Positions 1-8,683 of a stretch of DNA of 64,000 nucleotides are shown piece by piece. Source of the stretch: Marinobacterium jannaschii DSM 6295 (lineage in GTDB: Bacteria > Pseudomonadota > Gammaproteobacteria > Pseudomonadales > Balneatricaceae); assembly GCF_000620085.1 (NCBI RefSeq), contig NZ_KK211068.1, positions 84,256 through 148,255 on the forward strand. The letters run 5' to 3'. The notes under the pieces were generated by a model that saw only the letters and a list, made by a program, of their open reading frames with translations, made no database searches and was not told the DNA's origin. Made by a program: the position numbers and the translations under genes. Each line of letters starts with the position of its first letter. Within the stretch, counting starts at the first letter, position 1.

Positions 1-5
1 GACGA

Positions 6-93
6 GTTCACTGCCGCACAGGCAGCTTAGAAAATGTACTAACAAGGCGGAAAAGTATCGAAAACGTTCACTGCCGAATAGGCAGATTCACGC
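6..93 (+). CRISPR. Trailer end of a type I-F CRISPR array
   Basis: Two 28-bp repeats lie at 6-33 and 66-93 and enclose one 32-bp spacer (34-65), the type I-F 60-bp unit. The first repeat is a canonical I-F repeat with hairpin CTGCC-GCACA-GGCAG and 3' handle CTTAGAAA. The second keeps the hairpin (CTGCC-GAATA-GGCAG) but its last 8 bases are diverged, as expected of a terminal repeat. Bases 1-5 would be the end of the preceding spacer. The degenerate repeat on the right places the leader, and any associated cas genes, to the left of the window. The hairpin matches the best repeats of the array at 54.6-55.1 kb, so the Cas6f encoded there could process it (inference). Confidence 0.88.
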
Positions 94-336
94 ATATGTT
101 GGGCTTTGTCGCTGCGCCAACCTACCGATATTGCCGGACGGTGTTTGCAGCCCTATGGGCCGCTAAAAAGCAGTTGAAGTAAGAGCTTTGAGATAACTTA
201 CTCTATCCACCCCTGCGCCAACAGGAATTTTGAACAACTCCCTTGAAACACGGCTGGGAATCCCCATTATCAGGGGATGCGCTTAACAAGACGTGATCTT
301 ATTACGTCGCGCCCCTTCCAAAACGGATACAGATAA
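94..336. other. Intergenic region between CRISPR trailer and fklB
   Basis: No gene is supported here. A small inverted repeat (ATCCCC/GGGGAT) sits around 259-277 upstream of fklB. No confident promoter hexamers were identified. Confidence 0.5.
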
Positions 337-963
337 ATGTCTGAAGAATTGAAGTTTGAAACTATCGAGCAGCGTGCAAGCTACGGCATCGGCCGCCAGA
401 TGGGTGACCAGCTGGCACAGAACAGCTTTGAAGGTATCGATGTCACTGCTATCGCAGCAGGCATCTCCGATTCCCTGAACGGCGACGCACTGCGCATCGA
501 AGTTTCTGAGATCCAGGAAGCGTTCAATGTGATCAACCAGCGCCTGCGTGAAAAGCAGGAAGCTGAAGCCAAAGAGGCATCTGCTGAAGGCGAGAAGTTC
601 CTCAGCGAAATCGCTCAGCGTGAAGGTGTGATCAAGCTGGAATCCGGCCTGCAGTACGAAGTGATCGAAGCCGGTGAAGAGGGCGACAAGCCATCTGCTG
701 ACTCCAAAGTACGTGTGCACTACCACGGTACTTTCATCGACGGTAACACTTTCGACAGCTCCTACGACCGTGGCCAGCCGGCTGAATTCCCTGTTGGCGG
801 CGTGATCGCTGGCTGGACTGAAGCCCTGCAGCTGATGACCAAAGGCGCTAAATGGAAACTGTATATCCCTTACGAACTGGCATACGGCGCTCAGGGTTCC
901 CCGGGTGGTATCCCTCCGTATTCCACGTTGGTATTTGACGTAGAACTGCTCGACATCCTGTAA
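337..963 (+). CDS. fklB: FKBP-type peptidyl-prolyl cis-trans isomerase (FklB/FKBP22 type)
   Basis: 208 aa, the usual length for the FklB/FKBP22/Mip group. It catalyses cis-trans isomerisation of prolyl bonds in protein folding. Residues 1 to about 105 form the acidic helical FKBP_N dimerisation domain. Residues about 115-208 are the FKBP fold, with recognisable VRVHYHGT, DGNTFDSSYDRG, VIAGWTEAL and AYG...GGIPPYSTL blocks that line the active site. No signal peptide is visible, so it should be cytoplasmic like E. coli FklB. It appears monocistronic: a CRISPR trailer lies upstream and a hairpin downstream. The start is the first ATG of the conserved N-terminus; the ribosome-binding site is weak. 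Assignment to fklB rather than a Mip-like paralogue rests on the lack of a signal peptide. Confidence 0.9.
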   Translation: MSEELKFETIEQRASYGIGRQMGDQLAQNSFEGIDVTAIAAGISDSLNGDALRIEVSEIQEAFNVINQRLREKQEAEAKEASAEGEKFLSEIAQREGVIKLESGLQYEVIEAGEEGDKPSADSKVRVHYHGTFIDGNTFDSSYDRGQPAEFPVGGVIAGWTEALQLMTKGAKWKLYIPYELAYGAQGSPGGIPPYSTLVFDVELLDIL

Positions 964-985
964 GCAGCTCCCAGCGTTAAGCTTC

Positions 986-1015
986 AAGCTGTAAGCGCAC
1001 TGGCACTTACAGCTT
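986..1015 (+). terminator. Hairpin downstream of fklB
   Basis: Inverted repeat of 13-bp arms (986-998 and 1003-1015, 12 of 13 pairs) with a 4-nt loop, just after the fklB stop. No T tract follows, so it may be an RNA-stabilising hairpin rather than a true intrinsic terminator. Confidence 0.4.
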
Positions 1016-1093
1016 CTGACTTAGCGTTTATGTCCGGGTACGCCAGCCCTGCCCATCCCATCGTTTTTGACTGACCGCTTAAGGCTTTTCCCA

Positions 1094-1855
1094 ATGCAGC
1101 TTAACTATCAGATCCATGGCAGCGGCGAGCCGCTGATTATCATGCACGGCCTGTTCGGCACCCTTGAAAACTGGGGCAGCCAGATTAAGGTGCTGTCAGA
1201 GCACTTTCAGGTGATCGCCGTCGATATGCGCAATCATGGTCGCTCCCCTCACAGCGATGAGATGAATTACGACCTGATGGCCGCTGATATCGTAGAGTTG
1301 ATGCAACAGCTGCAGCTGGATAATGCCCATATCCTGGGACATTCCATGGGCGGTAAAGCGGCCATGCAGCTGGCCCTGAGTTATCCGGAAAAGGTCAGAA
1401 AGCTGATCATTGTGGATATCTCACCGGTCCATTACAGCCCGCACCATGATGATGTATTCAGAGGGCTTTACGCCATTGATACCGGCAGCATCAAATCCCG
1501 CGGCGAAGCCGATAAGCAGCTGGCACAGCAGGTGCCGGAGCTGTCAGTGCGGGCATTTCTGCTGAAAAACCTCTACCGCGATGAGCAGAAACAGTTTGCC
1601 TGGCGGATGAACCTGGATACCCTGCATCAGCAATATGCCAATATCAGCCAGCCGCCGATCGGCTCTCCTTACAGCGGTGAAACCCTGTTTATCAAGGGCG
1701 CTGAGTCTGACTATATCCTGCCCGATCACCGGGAGATGATTCTGGGGCTGTTCCCGCTGGCAACTTATAAGATGATTCAGGGCGCCGGCCACTGGCCCCA
1801 CGCCGAGAAGCCCGCAATCTTTGGCAAGATTGTGCTCAACTTCCTCGCCGGATAA
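1094..1855 (+). CDS. ybfF: Alpha/beta hydrolase, YbfF-type esterase
   Basis: 253 aa from the chosen ATG; a TTG nine codons upstream (1067) is possible, but AAGG at 1080-1083 favours the ATG. It has the classic alpha/beta hydrolase layout: oxyanion HGLFG at residues 18-22, the DMRNHGRS motif at about 44-51, nucleophile elbow GHSMGG with Ser84, an Asp in KGAESDYI, and a catalytic His in GAGHWPH near the C-terminus. The DMRNHG and GHSMGGK blocks are characteristic of the YbfF acyl-esterase family. No signal peptide is seen, so it is cytoplasmic. The physiological substrate is unknown. The 3' end overlaps the convergent transporter gene by about 20 bp. Confidence 0.85.
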   Translation: MQLNYQIHGSGEPLIIMHGLFGTLENWGSQIKVLSEHFQVIAVDMRNHGRSPHSDEMNYDLMAADIVELMQQLQLDNAHILGHSMGGKAAMQLALSYPEKVRKLIIVDISPVHYSPHHDDVFRGLYAIDTGSIKSRGEADKQLAQQVPELSVRAFLLKNLYRDEQKQFAWRMNLDTLHQQYANISQPPIGSPYSGETLFIKGAESDYILPDHREMILGLFPLATYKMIQGAGHWPHAEKPAIFGKIVLNFLAG

Positions 1856-2783
1856 GCCCTCGGGCGAAGCGCCTCCCGTGCAGCCATTGCCGGATAACGG
1901 CAATGACAGCCTTGGGCATACGGGCGAAGATCAGCAGGTTACCGCATAACACCAGCACAAACCCCAGTATCGCTGCCTGGTGCCAGATAAATCCTTCGTA
2001 AACGGTGGAGACACTGAGCGCTATCGCCGGAAACATCACCGTACTGTAAGCGGCCTTATCGGGTCCGATCCGGGCAACCAGCATCAGGTAGGTGGTAAAG
2101 GCGATCACCGTCCCGGGAATCGCCAGGTAGAGCAACGACGCAACATAGGCTGTCGAACTATCAAAGCGGTACTCCACGCCCTGAAGCCCGCCGATCAGCA
2201 ACAACATCAGAACGCCGTAAAGCATGCTCCAGCCGTTGGCGACCTCAACCGCTATCCGCTGCCGGCGCTGACGTATCGACACCATATTGCCAAATGAGAA
2301 CAGCAGGGTTCCCAGCGCGGCCAGTCCGGCCCCCTGCACGACCTGCGCATCCAGCTGATCGGCGGTGATTTCGGGCCAGAACATGGCGATCACTCCGGCC
2401 ACTCCCACCAGAGAGCCGGCGACTACCCTGATTCCCGGACGGTTGCCGTAGATCCACCAACCGTTTACTGCATTGGCGATGGTTGCCAGCGAAAAGATCA
2501 CCGAGGCAAGTCCGCTGCTGATATAGCCTGTCGCCGTGTAGAAACAGTAGAAGTTAAAACAGAACAGGCAACCGCCCTGCAACACACAGAACAGGTGATC
2601 ACGCAGCTGCAGTGGCTGCCAGCGCCGCAGTAATGTCAGGGCCAGTACCATCACCAGTGCAGCCAGCGAAAAGCGGTAGAGGATCGACGCCTCTACCGCA
2701 ATATCGCCCAGTTGCAGCTTAATCGCGATCCAGGTAGTTCCCCAGATCAGCACAGTGACCAGATAAAGAGCGAAATTAAACAC
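1836..2783 (-). CDS. DMT-superfamily (EamA) permease
   Basis: About 315 aa with ten hydrophobic segments arranged as two EamA repeats (first FALYLVTVLIWGTTWIAIK, second from about residue 150). This is the drug/metabolite transporter superfamily, inner-membrane carriers that export or import small metabolites; the substrate cannot be read from sequence. The longest frame opens with GTG at 2798, but GGAGG inside it lies 8 nt before a second GTG at 2783, which I prefer. It is transcribed divergently from an AraC regulator, about 190 bp away, a common regulator/exporter arrangement. The N-terminal WGTTW motif is typical of RhaT/EamA carriers. The C-terminal tail is basic (HGRRFARGLIRRGS). Confidence 0.82.
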   Translation of the reverse strand: MFNFALYLVTVLIWGTTWIAIKLQLGDIAVEASILYRFSLAALVMVLALTLLRRWQPLQLRDHLFCVLQGGCLFCFNFYCFYTATGYISSGLASVIFSLATIANAVNGWWIYGNRPGIRVVAGSLVGVAGVIAMFWPEITADQLDAQVVQGAGLAALGTLLFSFGNMVSIRQRRQRIAVEVANGWSMLYGVLMLLLIGGLQGVEYRFDSSTAYVASLLYLAIPGTVIAFTTYLMLVARIGPDKAAYSTVMFPAIALSVSTVYEGFIWHQAAILGFVLVLCGNLLIFARMPKAVIAVIRQWLHGRRFARGLIRRGS

Positions 2784-2970
2784 CTTAGACACCTCCACAG
2801 ACTGAAAACTCAGGCTACAGAGAGAGGCCGCACCGTTCTGTCAGCTTCCTGCGCTTTTTGCATAATCTTGCGCATTGTTGCCTGCCGACTTGTCCACACC
2901 AAAGGCAGGCGCTAGCATCAAAGGTTCAATCATTTCTCTCATACAGCAAACGCCTCAGGCTGAATCCGTT

Positions 2971-3867
2971 ATGTCTGCGCCTACCGTTTATCAGATCATC
3001 GAAGAGTCCGGAGCCCAGTTAGTCGACAGTCTGACCCGGGGCAGCGAGCTGGCGGCCGCGATCTGGGAGCGTGATGACTACGGTCCGGTGAGTTATCAGA
3101 AGCCCGGCCACCACACCCTTAGCTGCTATCTGGAAGGCGGCGTCAGAATGCGCCGCTTGTTCCAGCGCCGGGCCATGGGAGGAGGCGCGCCAGGACGGAT
3201 CTGCGTTATGCCGGCCGATCAGCGATACGACTGGGATGTGTCCGGCCATGTGCGCCTGTTCCATCTCTATTTCAGCGATCAGCAGCTGAAGACGATGGCG
3301 GAACGAGTGCTGGATCGTGAAAGCGCTCACCTGGCGCTGGATGACCGCACCTTCGTCGCCGATCCCTGGATCCATCAGATCTGCATGCACGGTATCCTGC
3401 AGCTGGACTGGCATGACCGGGCCGATCAGCTGGCGATATCCAGCCTTAATGACAGCCTCATCAACTACCTGCTGAAACACTACAGCAATAGTCAGGTCAC
3501 CCTGCCCGAGTGCCGGGGCGGGCTGGCGCCGGCCGTCAGGCGGCTGCTCAGCGAATACATCGAGAGTCACCTGGACAGGGCGCTGACGCTGCACTCGCTG
3601 GCAAGCCTGGCTCACCTGAGTGAATATCACTTTGCCCGGATGTTTAAGGTCTCCTTCGGTGAACCACCCCACCAGTACGTCAACCGCCGGCGCCTGGTTA
3701 AGGCCTCCATGCTGCTACAGCATGCCGAACTGAGTATCAGCGAGATCGCACTGCAATGCGGATTTTCCAGCCAAAGTCATTTCAGTCACCGTTTCAGGCA
3801 GGGCATGGGGATTACACCCGGTCGTTACCGGCGGTCGAAACGTGAAACACCAGTAAGCCGGGTGTGA
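2971..3867 (+). CDS. AraC-family transcriptional regulator
   Basis: 298 aa from ATG 2971. The reading frame is open further upstream, but the preceding residues look non-coding. The N-terminal part (1 to about 180) is a cupin-like sensing domain with the YxxxGGVRMRRLFQ and MPADQRYDWD elements seen in this family. The C-terminal about 100 residues carry the two AraC helix-turn-helix units (LASLAHLSEYHFARMFK and ISEIALQCGFSSQSHFSHRF, then ITPGRYRR). It faces the EamA permease gene across a shared promoter region, so it probably controls that transporter and itself (inference). The inducer is unknown. No other AraC gene lies nearby. Confidence 0.88.
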   Translation: MSAPTVYQIIEESGAQLVDSLTRGSELAAAIWERDDYGPVSYQKPGHHTLSCYLEGGVRMRRLFQRRAMGGGAPGRICVMPADQRYDWDVSGHVRLFHLYFSDQQLKTMAERVLDRESAHLALDDRTFVADPWIHQICMHGILQLDWHDRADQLAISSLNDSLINYLLKHYSNSQVTLPECRGGLAPAVRRLLSEYIESHLDRALTLHSLASLAHLSEYHFARMFKVSFGEPPHQYVNRRRLVKASMLLQHAELSISEIALQCGFSSQSHFSHRFRQGMGITPGRYRRSKRETPVSRV

Positions 3868-3923
3868 TTATGGGTGGAGGCGGGGTAGAAATTGGGTAGA
3901 GAGGCTCGGTAGGTCGGAATCGC

Positions 3924-4754
3924 TCAGGTGATCTGAGAGATCAGGCTACCACTGGGAAATAACTGAGAAAACACACCGCTGTCCACCAGCTTCTGTTCCA
4001 GCTGACGAACCTGCTCCCTGTTTTCGCTTTGTCCTGAGACCTGCTGTGTGCTCTCCTCCGCATCCGCAGAACTCAGGCCATCGGCAGATCGCTCAGCACC
4101 ACGGGCGCTGCCGCCATCAGCCGCAGAGCCATCAGCTTCGCCACTTTCCTCAGCTTCGGCATCAGCCTCTTCCGCGCCCTCAGCTTCAGTCTGTAGCAGT
4201 TCTGCCTGAGCCTCAGCCAGCATCGCCTGCGCCGCTGCCGCTACACGCAGGTCCTGGGATGAAGGCTCGACCGGTGCCGTAGCGGCGGCAATCACAACCT
4301 GCATCTTTTCAATGGTGGCCGCAGGATCACCCGGAACCGGCGAGGTATCGATACTGACCTCGCCACCGGCGGCATACATCCGCCCGTCAGGTCCCCGGGT
4401 ATATTCGTACTCAGGTGCCCCGGCATAGCTGCCGCCCACAGCGGCGTGTGCCTGCTCATGCTGCCGCACTTCGAGATCACGCCGAGCCAGTTGTTCGACC
4501 TGCTTGAGTTCGGCTTCATTTAACTGGCTGCCGTTACCGGCAGCGCTGTTTTCAGACTCGCTGCCCGTCGCGCTTTCACGGCCAGCTTCTGACTCGGTTA
4601 CCGAACCGGTCGCGGCAGTATCAGGATTTTTAGATAGATCAGGAGATTGAGCATCCTGCAGCGACTCTTCGCCACCAGCGACCCGTCCCGGGCCCTGCGA
4701 CTGAATCGCAGGGTGGGAATGGATCGTAAGAGCGTGGCCGGCAGAAATTTCCAT
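3924..4754 (-). CDS. SprA-related putative metalloprotease (CJM1_0395-type)
   Basis: 276 aa. The N-terminal about 80 residues and the C-terminal about 80 residues are low-complexity and rich in Ala, Glu, Ser and Gly. A conserved core at about 85-190 contains RRDLEVRQHEQAHA and AGGEVSIDTSPVPGDP...TIEKMQ. This core is the SprA-related family (PF12118 by recollection). HEQAH at residues 99-103 matches a zincin HExxH motif, so a metalloprotease activity is plausible but not proven. There is no signal peptide. The next gene upstream on the same strand encodes a small motility-like protein 21 bp away, so the two may be co-transcribed. The ribosome-binding site is poor. Confidence 0.75.
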   Translation of the reverse strand: MEISAGHALTIHSHPAIQSQGPGRVAGGEESLQDAQSPDLSKNPDTAATGSVTESEAGRESATGSESENSAAGNGSQLNEAELKQVEQLARRDLEVRQHEQAHAAVGGSYAGAPEYEYTRGPDGRMYAAGGEVSIDTSPVPGDPAATIEKMQVVIAAATAPVEPSSQDLRVAAAAQAMLAEAQAELLQTEAEGAEEADAEAEESGEADGSAADGGSARGAERSADGLSSADAEESTQQVSGQSENREQVRQLEQKLVDSGVFSQLFPSGSLISQIT

Positions 4755-4775
4755 GGGAAGTGTCGCTAGCAGGGA

Positions 4776-5024
4776 TCAGACGTGAAGGTCGATATTTCCA
4801 CCCAGGGTCTTTTCAGTTTCACTGACGACCTGGGTACTGGCGACTTCATTGCCTGATTGCGTTGTGCCCTGCACAGCCTGCAGTGCTGTGGTGGTCTTAC
4901 CGCTGGCCTCTTCTGGTCGCTCCGGCTGCCCGTTGCCTACCTGATCGCTGGAGGCCTTTTGCACATTATCCAGCGTGCGGTTCAGGCCGATCATGCCTGA
5001 TTGTAGTGCGCCTGTTACGTTCAT
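4776..5024 (-). CDS. Small hypothetical protein with flagellar-rod-like N-terminus
   Basis: 82 aa. The N-terminal MNVTGALQSGMIGLNRTLDN resembles the start of small putative motility proteins and flagellar rod/hook subunits, which have an amphipathic helix of this kind. The rest is polar and Gln/Thr/Ser-rich (many QAV, TTQSGN repeats) and probably disordered. AGGGATATCACC precedes the ATG at good spacing, supporting translation. It sits immediately upstream of the SprA-like gene in the same orientation. No flagellar genes are in the window, so a motility role is only suggested by the N-terminus. Confidence 0.55.
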   Translation of the reverse strand: MNVTGALQSGMIGLNRTLDNVQKASSDQVGNGQPERPEEASGKTTTALQAVQGTTQSGNEVASTQVVSETEKTLGGNIDLHV

Positions 5025-5129
5025 GGTGATATCCCTGCAATCGGGTTAGGTGTAAAGCTAAGTTTACATCAGTGTATAGATTTTATACAAACTCTGGCTC
5101 AGTAAATTTCCCTATCAGAACAGAACCCT

Positions 5130-6791
5130 TTAATAGCCTTCTGCACGATAAACCCAGCGGCCGTTAAGCATCGTTGCCAACACTCTGATCTGCGCAATCT
5201 CTTCGGCCGGAATGGCCAGATAATCGCGATCCAGTACCAGCAGATCGGCCTGCTTGCCGGGCTCCAGCGAGCCCAGCTGCTGCTCGGCAAATAACAGACG
5301 GGCGTTGTTGATCGTATGCGCCACCAGCGCCTGCTGCCGGGTAACGGTCTGACGCGAAATCCTGTTTCCATCCACCATAGTGCCATTCACCGCCCAGCTA
5401 AGGGTGTGAAAGGGATTCAGACTCGACACCATCGGGCTGTCCGACCCCAGCCCCCAGGCGATACCACTTTCGCTCAAAGACCGCATCGGCGTCATCTCAA
5501 ACGCCCGCTCACCGAAACGGCTATGGAAACGGTAACCGATCAGCCACGGCCGGCTGTGTACGGCGATATTGATTCCCAGCGCTTTTGCCCGGCGGATCGT
5601 CTCGGGCTTAATGCCGTCCGCATGGGCCAGGGTCCAGCGCAGCGCACGCAGGTCATACTCCCTGGCCAGCGTAGCAAAGGCATCCAGATGCTGATTGATA
5701 GAACGGTCATGGACTGCGTGCAGGTGCAGCGTGATCCCCCGCTTCGCCAGTATCCGGCAGTAGTCGAGAAAGCGGGCCCGGACCTCCGGACTGCTGTCCG
5801 CCGGACGCGAAGCACTGTCCTGCACCTTAAGGTAGAGTTGCTCGCCAACACCGACGCTGCTGTAAAAGTCACTGCCCTGGCGTGGCTGATAACCATCGAG
5901 GCGGGTCATATCCGGTGGATAACCAAACCCTTTCTCCCAGGGGATCAGCTGCTTCAGGTAGTACAGCCTCAGGTTCAGCTCCTCCTGGCTATCCAGCAGC
6001 GCAAAGGGGGTATAAGCCCCGGGCAGCAGGTCAAAGCCGCCGGCATCCTGTACCGTGGTCAGTCCAAGCCGCAGCAGCGCGTCGACCATCGCCCGGGCAT
6101 CAGCCATCGCGGCTTTGCCTTCGGGTGTCGGCAAGGCATCCAGCAGGGCCTGGCGGGTACCTTTGGTCACCGGCCCCGAGGGCAGGCCGCTATCATCCAG
6201 CAGTAACCCGGGGCGCTTCTGCCACGCTACGGCCGCATCGATGCCGATCTCAGCCAGCGCGGCACTGTTGGCATAGCCCCAGTCAAACAGGTGCTGGATA
6301 TAGACCGGGTTATCGGGCGCCGCCCGATCCAGGTCAGCGCGGCTGAAGCCATCAGGCTGATCTGTAAACTGGCGCTCAACGAAGCCCCCCAGTACCAGCA
6401 CCCAGTCTCCCGGCTGGCTGGCCGCCGCTTTCGCCGCAATCAGCTCCAGCGCATGCTGGTAGCGGGTCACGCCATCCAGTCTCAGCTGTTGACGCCAGTT
6501 GCGTGCGCCGCGAATCAGGTGCATATGGTTATCGATCAGCCCCGGAATCACTGTCCGCCCCTGCAGATCGATCTGACGGGTATTTTTATCCGCCAGATAG
6601 CGCACCGCCTTGTCCTGCCCGCTGGCGACAATGACGCCCTTCTCTACTGCCAGTGCCTGCACCCGGGTAAAACGTTTGTCCACCGTTACGATCTGGCCGT
6701 TATAGAGCACCAGGTCCGGTGCCGCCTGCAGCCCCGTCGCCATCCCCAGTGCCAGCAGCCAACCGGCCAGCATTCCCCTGTAAGTTGTCAT
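5130..6791 (-). CDS. Exported amidohydrolase, YtcJ family
   Basis: 553 aa. Residues 1 to about 23 form a signal peptide (hydrophobic GMLAGWLLALGMATG, cleavage near LQAAPD), so it is probably periplasmic. The mature part begins with the small beta domain of composite amidohydrolases (LVLYNGQIVTVD), followed by the metal-binding VIPGLIDNHMH motif, a central TIM barrel with LHLHAVHDRS and WTLAHADGI, the late Asp in GLGSDSP, and the C-terminal GSLEPGKQADLLVLDRD signature. This is the YtcJ/exoenzyme-regulatory (amidohydrolase_3) family, Zn-dependent hydrolases of cyclic amides or related substrates with unknown specificity here. It is followed on the opposite flank by another exported hydrolase (6831-7643), 39 bp away. 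Confidence 0.85.
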   Translation of the reverse strand: MTTYRGMLAGWLLALGMATGLQAAPDLVLYNGQIVTVDKRFTRVQALAVEKGVIVASGQDKAVRYLADKNTRQIDLQGRTVIPGLIDNHMHLIRGARNWRQQLRLDGVTRYQHALELIAAKAAASQPGDWVLVLGGFVERQFTDQPDGFSRADLDRAAPDNPVYIQHLFDWGYANSAALAEIGIDAAVAWQKRPGLLLDDSGLPSGPVTKGTRQALLDALPTPEGKAAMADARAMVDALLRLGLTTVQDAGGFDLLPGAYTPFALLDSQEELNLRLYYLKQLIPWEKGFGYPPDMTRLDGYQPRQGSDFYSSVGVGEQLYLKVQDSASRPADSSPEVRARFLDYCRILAKRGITLHLHAVHDRSINQHLDAFATLAREYDLRALRWTLAHADGIKPETIRRAKALGINIAVHSRPWLIGYRFHSRFGERAFEMTPMRSLSESGIAWGLGSDSPMVSSLNPFHTLSWAVNGTMVDGNRISRQTVTRQQALVAHTINNARLLFAEQQLGSLEPGKQADLLVLDRDYLAIPAEEIAQIRVLATMLNGRWVYRAEGY

Positions 6792-6830
6792 CTGAAACCC
6801 TCGGAATCCCCGCCTGCGGCTCAGCCAGCA

Positions 6831-7643
6831 TTATTCCTGCGGCGGAGTCTGCTCGATGGTATTACTGAATATCTCATTGAAAAACACCTGCAACACCTGC
6901 CAGGAACGCCGGTCGGCGGCTTCACTGTAGGCGATATTTTCAATCCCCAGCTGACTGGCGGCCGGGTTGGTAAAGCTGTGCTGCGCCCGGCTATAACTGA
7001 CAAACTGCCAGTCCACATCAGCCGTCTGCAAGGCCGCCTTAAATTCACTGACCCGCTCAGCGGGCACAAATTTATCTGCCTCGCCGTGAAACACCAGCAC
7101 CGGCGCCGCAACCTGGGCGGCCTGCTCCGCTGTTGCTACCGGCAGCGAACCATGAAAGCTGACCACACCACTCAGTGGCAGGCCGCTGTAGGCAAGTTGC
7201 ATCACCGTCGATCCGCCAAAGCAGTAACCGATAGCGGCAATCCGCTTGGGATCGACCATGCGGTGATTGGCCAGCTGGTCGTAGCCGCGCCGGGCTCGCT
7301 GCTGCCATGCCGGCAGGTTACCACTAACCTGCTTCATCCAGGCCTTCGCCTGATCGGCATGCTCGGTGACAAGATCATCACCGTACATATCCAGCGCAAA
7401 AGCGGCATATCCCAGTTCAGCCAGCATTTTCGCCCGTTGCCGGGCATAGTCATTCAGCCCCCACCACTCATGGGCAACCAGCACCCCCGGTCGCACACCG
7501 GCGAACTTATCATCAAAATAGAGATATCCACGCAGGTGATGCTCGCCATCCAGGTATCCCACTACCTCTTCTTTTATCTCAGCCTTCAGGGCGCCACTGC
7601 CCAGCAGCAATCCCAGGACAAGCGCCAGTACGCCAGGTTTCAT
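6831..7643 (-). CDS. Exported dienelactone hydrolase family protein
   Basis: 270 aa with an N-terminal signal peptide (MKPGVLALVLGLLLGSGALKAE). The mature part is a dienelactone-hydrolase alpha/beta fold: VAHEWWGLNDYARQRA, ALDMYGDD, the nucleophile elbow GYCFGGS with a catalytic Cys, the Asp-containing HGEADKFVP and the His in QHSFTNP. Bacterial DLHs hydrolyse cyclic enol-lactones, but exported members mostly have unknown substrates. It lies upstream of the YtcJ-like gene on the same strand with a 39-bp gap, so the pair is probably one transcription unit for periplasmic hydrolysis (inference). Confidence 0.87.
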   Translation of the reverse strand: MKPGVLALVLGLLLGSGALKAEIKEEVVGYLDGEHHLRGYLYFDDKFAGVRPGVLVAHEWWGLNDYARQRAKMLAELGYAAFALDMYGDDLVTEHADQAKAWMKQVSGNLPAWQQRARRGYDQLANHRMVDPKRIAAIGYCFGGSTVMQLAYSGLPLSGVVSFHGSLPVATAEQAAQVAAPVLVFHGEADKFVPAERVSEFKAALQTADVDWQFVSYSRAQHSFTNPAASQLGIENIAYSEAADRRSWQVLQVFFNEIFSNTIEQTPPQE

Positions 7644-7804
7644 CTCTCACCCCCGATCCGGTTGTTGTCGCGAATACTTAGCGAACAGTTATTCATCTTC
7701 ATATTAACTATAGATAAATAAGATAGATTCACTGGACTGACTATTGCTCATACAGCCTGAAAAGGTAGAGTGTTAGGGAATCCAAACAAAAAGCGAGAAC
7801 AGGG

Positions 7805-8683
7805 ATGCAACGTGCACTGATACTGGCGATCGTGTTTATTTTTGCCGCCGCGGGCCTGATCTTCTATCAAAAACAGAACCAGCCGGCTTCACCAACTGCG
7901 CCCGAAACAGCCGCAACTGAGGCCGGTCCGGTTGACCTGAAAACCCGGCAGGCCGCCAAGGCGCATATCGATCAGCTAACCGATGCCGCTGCCGCAGAGA
8001 TCGCCATTGAGCAGGCGGACCACTTTGTTACCGCAGCCCAGTTGCTGAAACTGCCGAAAACCGAAGCCAGCATACTGCAGCTCGAATCGGTGCAGCCGAA
8101 CACCACCGAAGAGAACGGTATCAGCATCACCATTCCACTGGAAAGCGGCAGTGCCATCGAACTGACACCGCTCCCCGGTGACCGGACCGAATCCTTCCGC
8201 ACTGCCCAGGGCGACAGCATCATCACCGATCACCAGGGCCAATCGGTCCTCAGGGGCGTGCTGCCCCGGGTCGAACAGAGCATCAAGCTGCAGGAACTGC
8301 TGGATAACCCGGATCACGACGGCCGGGTGATCTTCTATATCCATGCGGTACAGGACGGCGACCGGCAGGGCCTCTGGGGCATCATTCAGAACGGCCTGAC
8401 ACGCACCTTTGCCAAAGGTATCCGCTTAAGACAGATGGATCAGACCGTTTCTGCCGATATTCCGGAAGATGCTGACGAAAAGCTCTCCAACGATCTCAGC
8501 TCCTTCCTCGGCCGGCTACTGCAGGATAAGGTCAGCCGCACCTATGTGTATAACTACCGCAAAGGGGTGCTGGGCAATAACCCAGATCTGATCGAGCCCG
8601 GTCAGCAGCTGATCGTAGTGACTTTCAGCGAGGAAGAGCTGATCCGGATCTATCAACATTTCAGTGAGCAAAACGTGCAATGA
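7805..8683 (+). CDS. Hypothetical membrane-anchored protein
   Basis: 292 aa, not assigned to a family. One N-terminal transmembrane segment (residues about 4-21) is followed by a Pro/Ala/Thr-rich linker (about 25-50) and a globular region, so the bulk should lie in the periplasm. The C-terminal 40 residues (KGVLGNNPDLIEPGQQLIVVTFSEEE) look LysM-like because of the N-P-D-L-I-x-P-G-Q pattern, but the complete LysM fold is not evident. The stop overlaps the GST start (ATGA), so the two genes are translationally coupled. ACAGGG lies just before the ATG. Confidence 0.7.
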   Translation: MQRALILAIVFIFAAAGLIFYQKQNQPASPTAPETAATEAGPVDLKTRQAAKAHIDQLTDAAAAEIAIEQADHFVTAAQLLKLPKTEASILQLESVQPNTTEENGISITIPLESGSAIELTPLPGDRTESFRTAQGDSIITDHQGQSVLRGVLPRVEQSIKLQELLDNPDHDGRVIFYIHAVQDGDRQGLWGIIQNGLTRTFAKGIRLRQMDQTVSADIPEDADEKLSNDLSSFLGRLLQDKVSRTYVYNYRKGVLGNNPDLIEPGQQLIVVTFSEEELIRIYQHFSEQNVQ

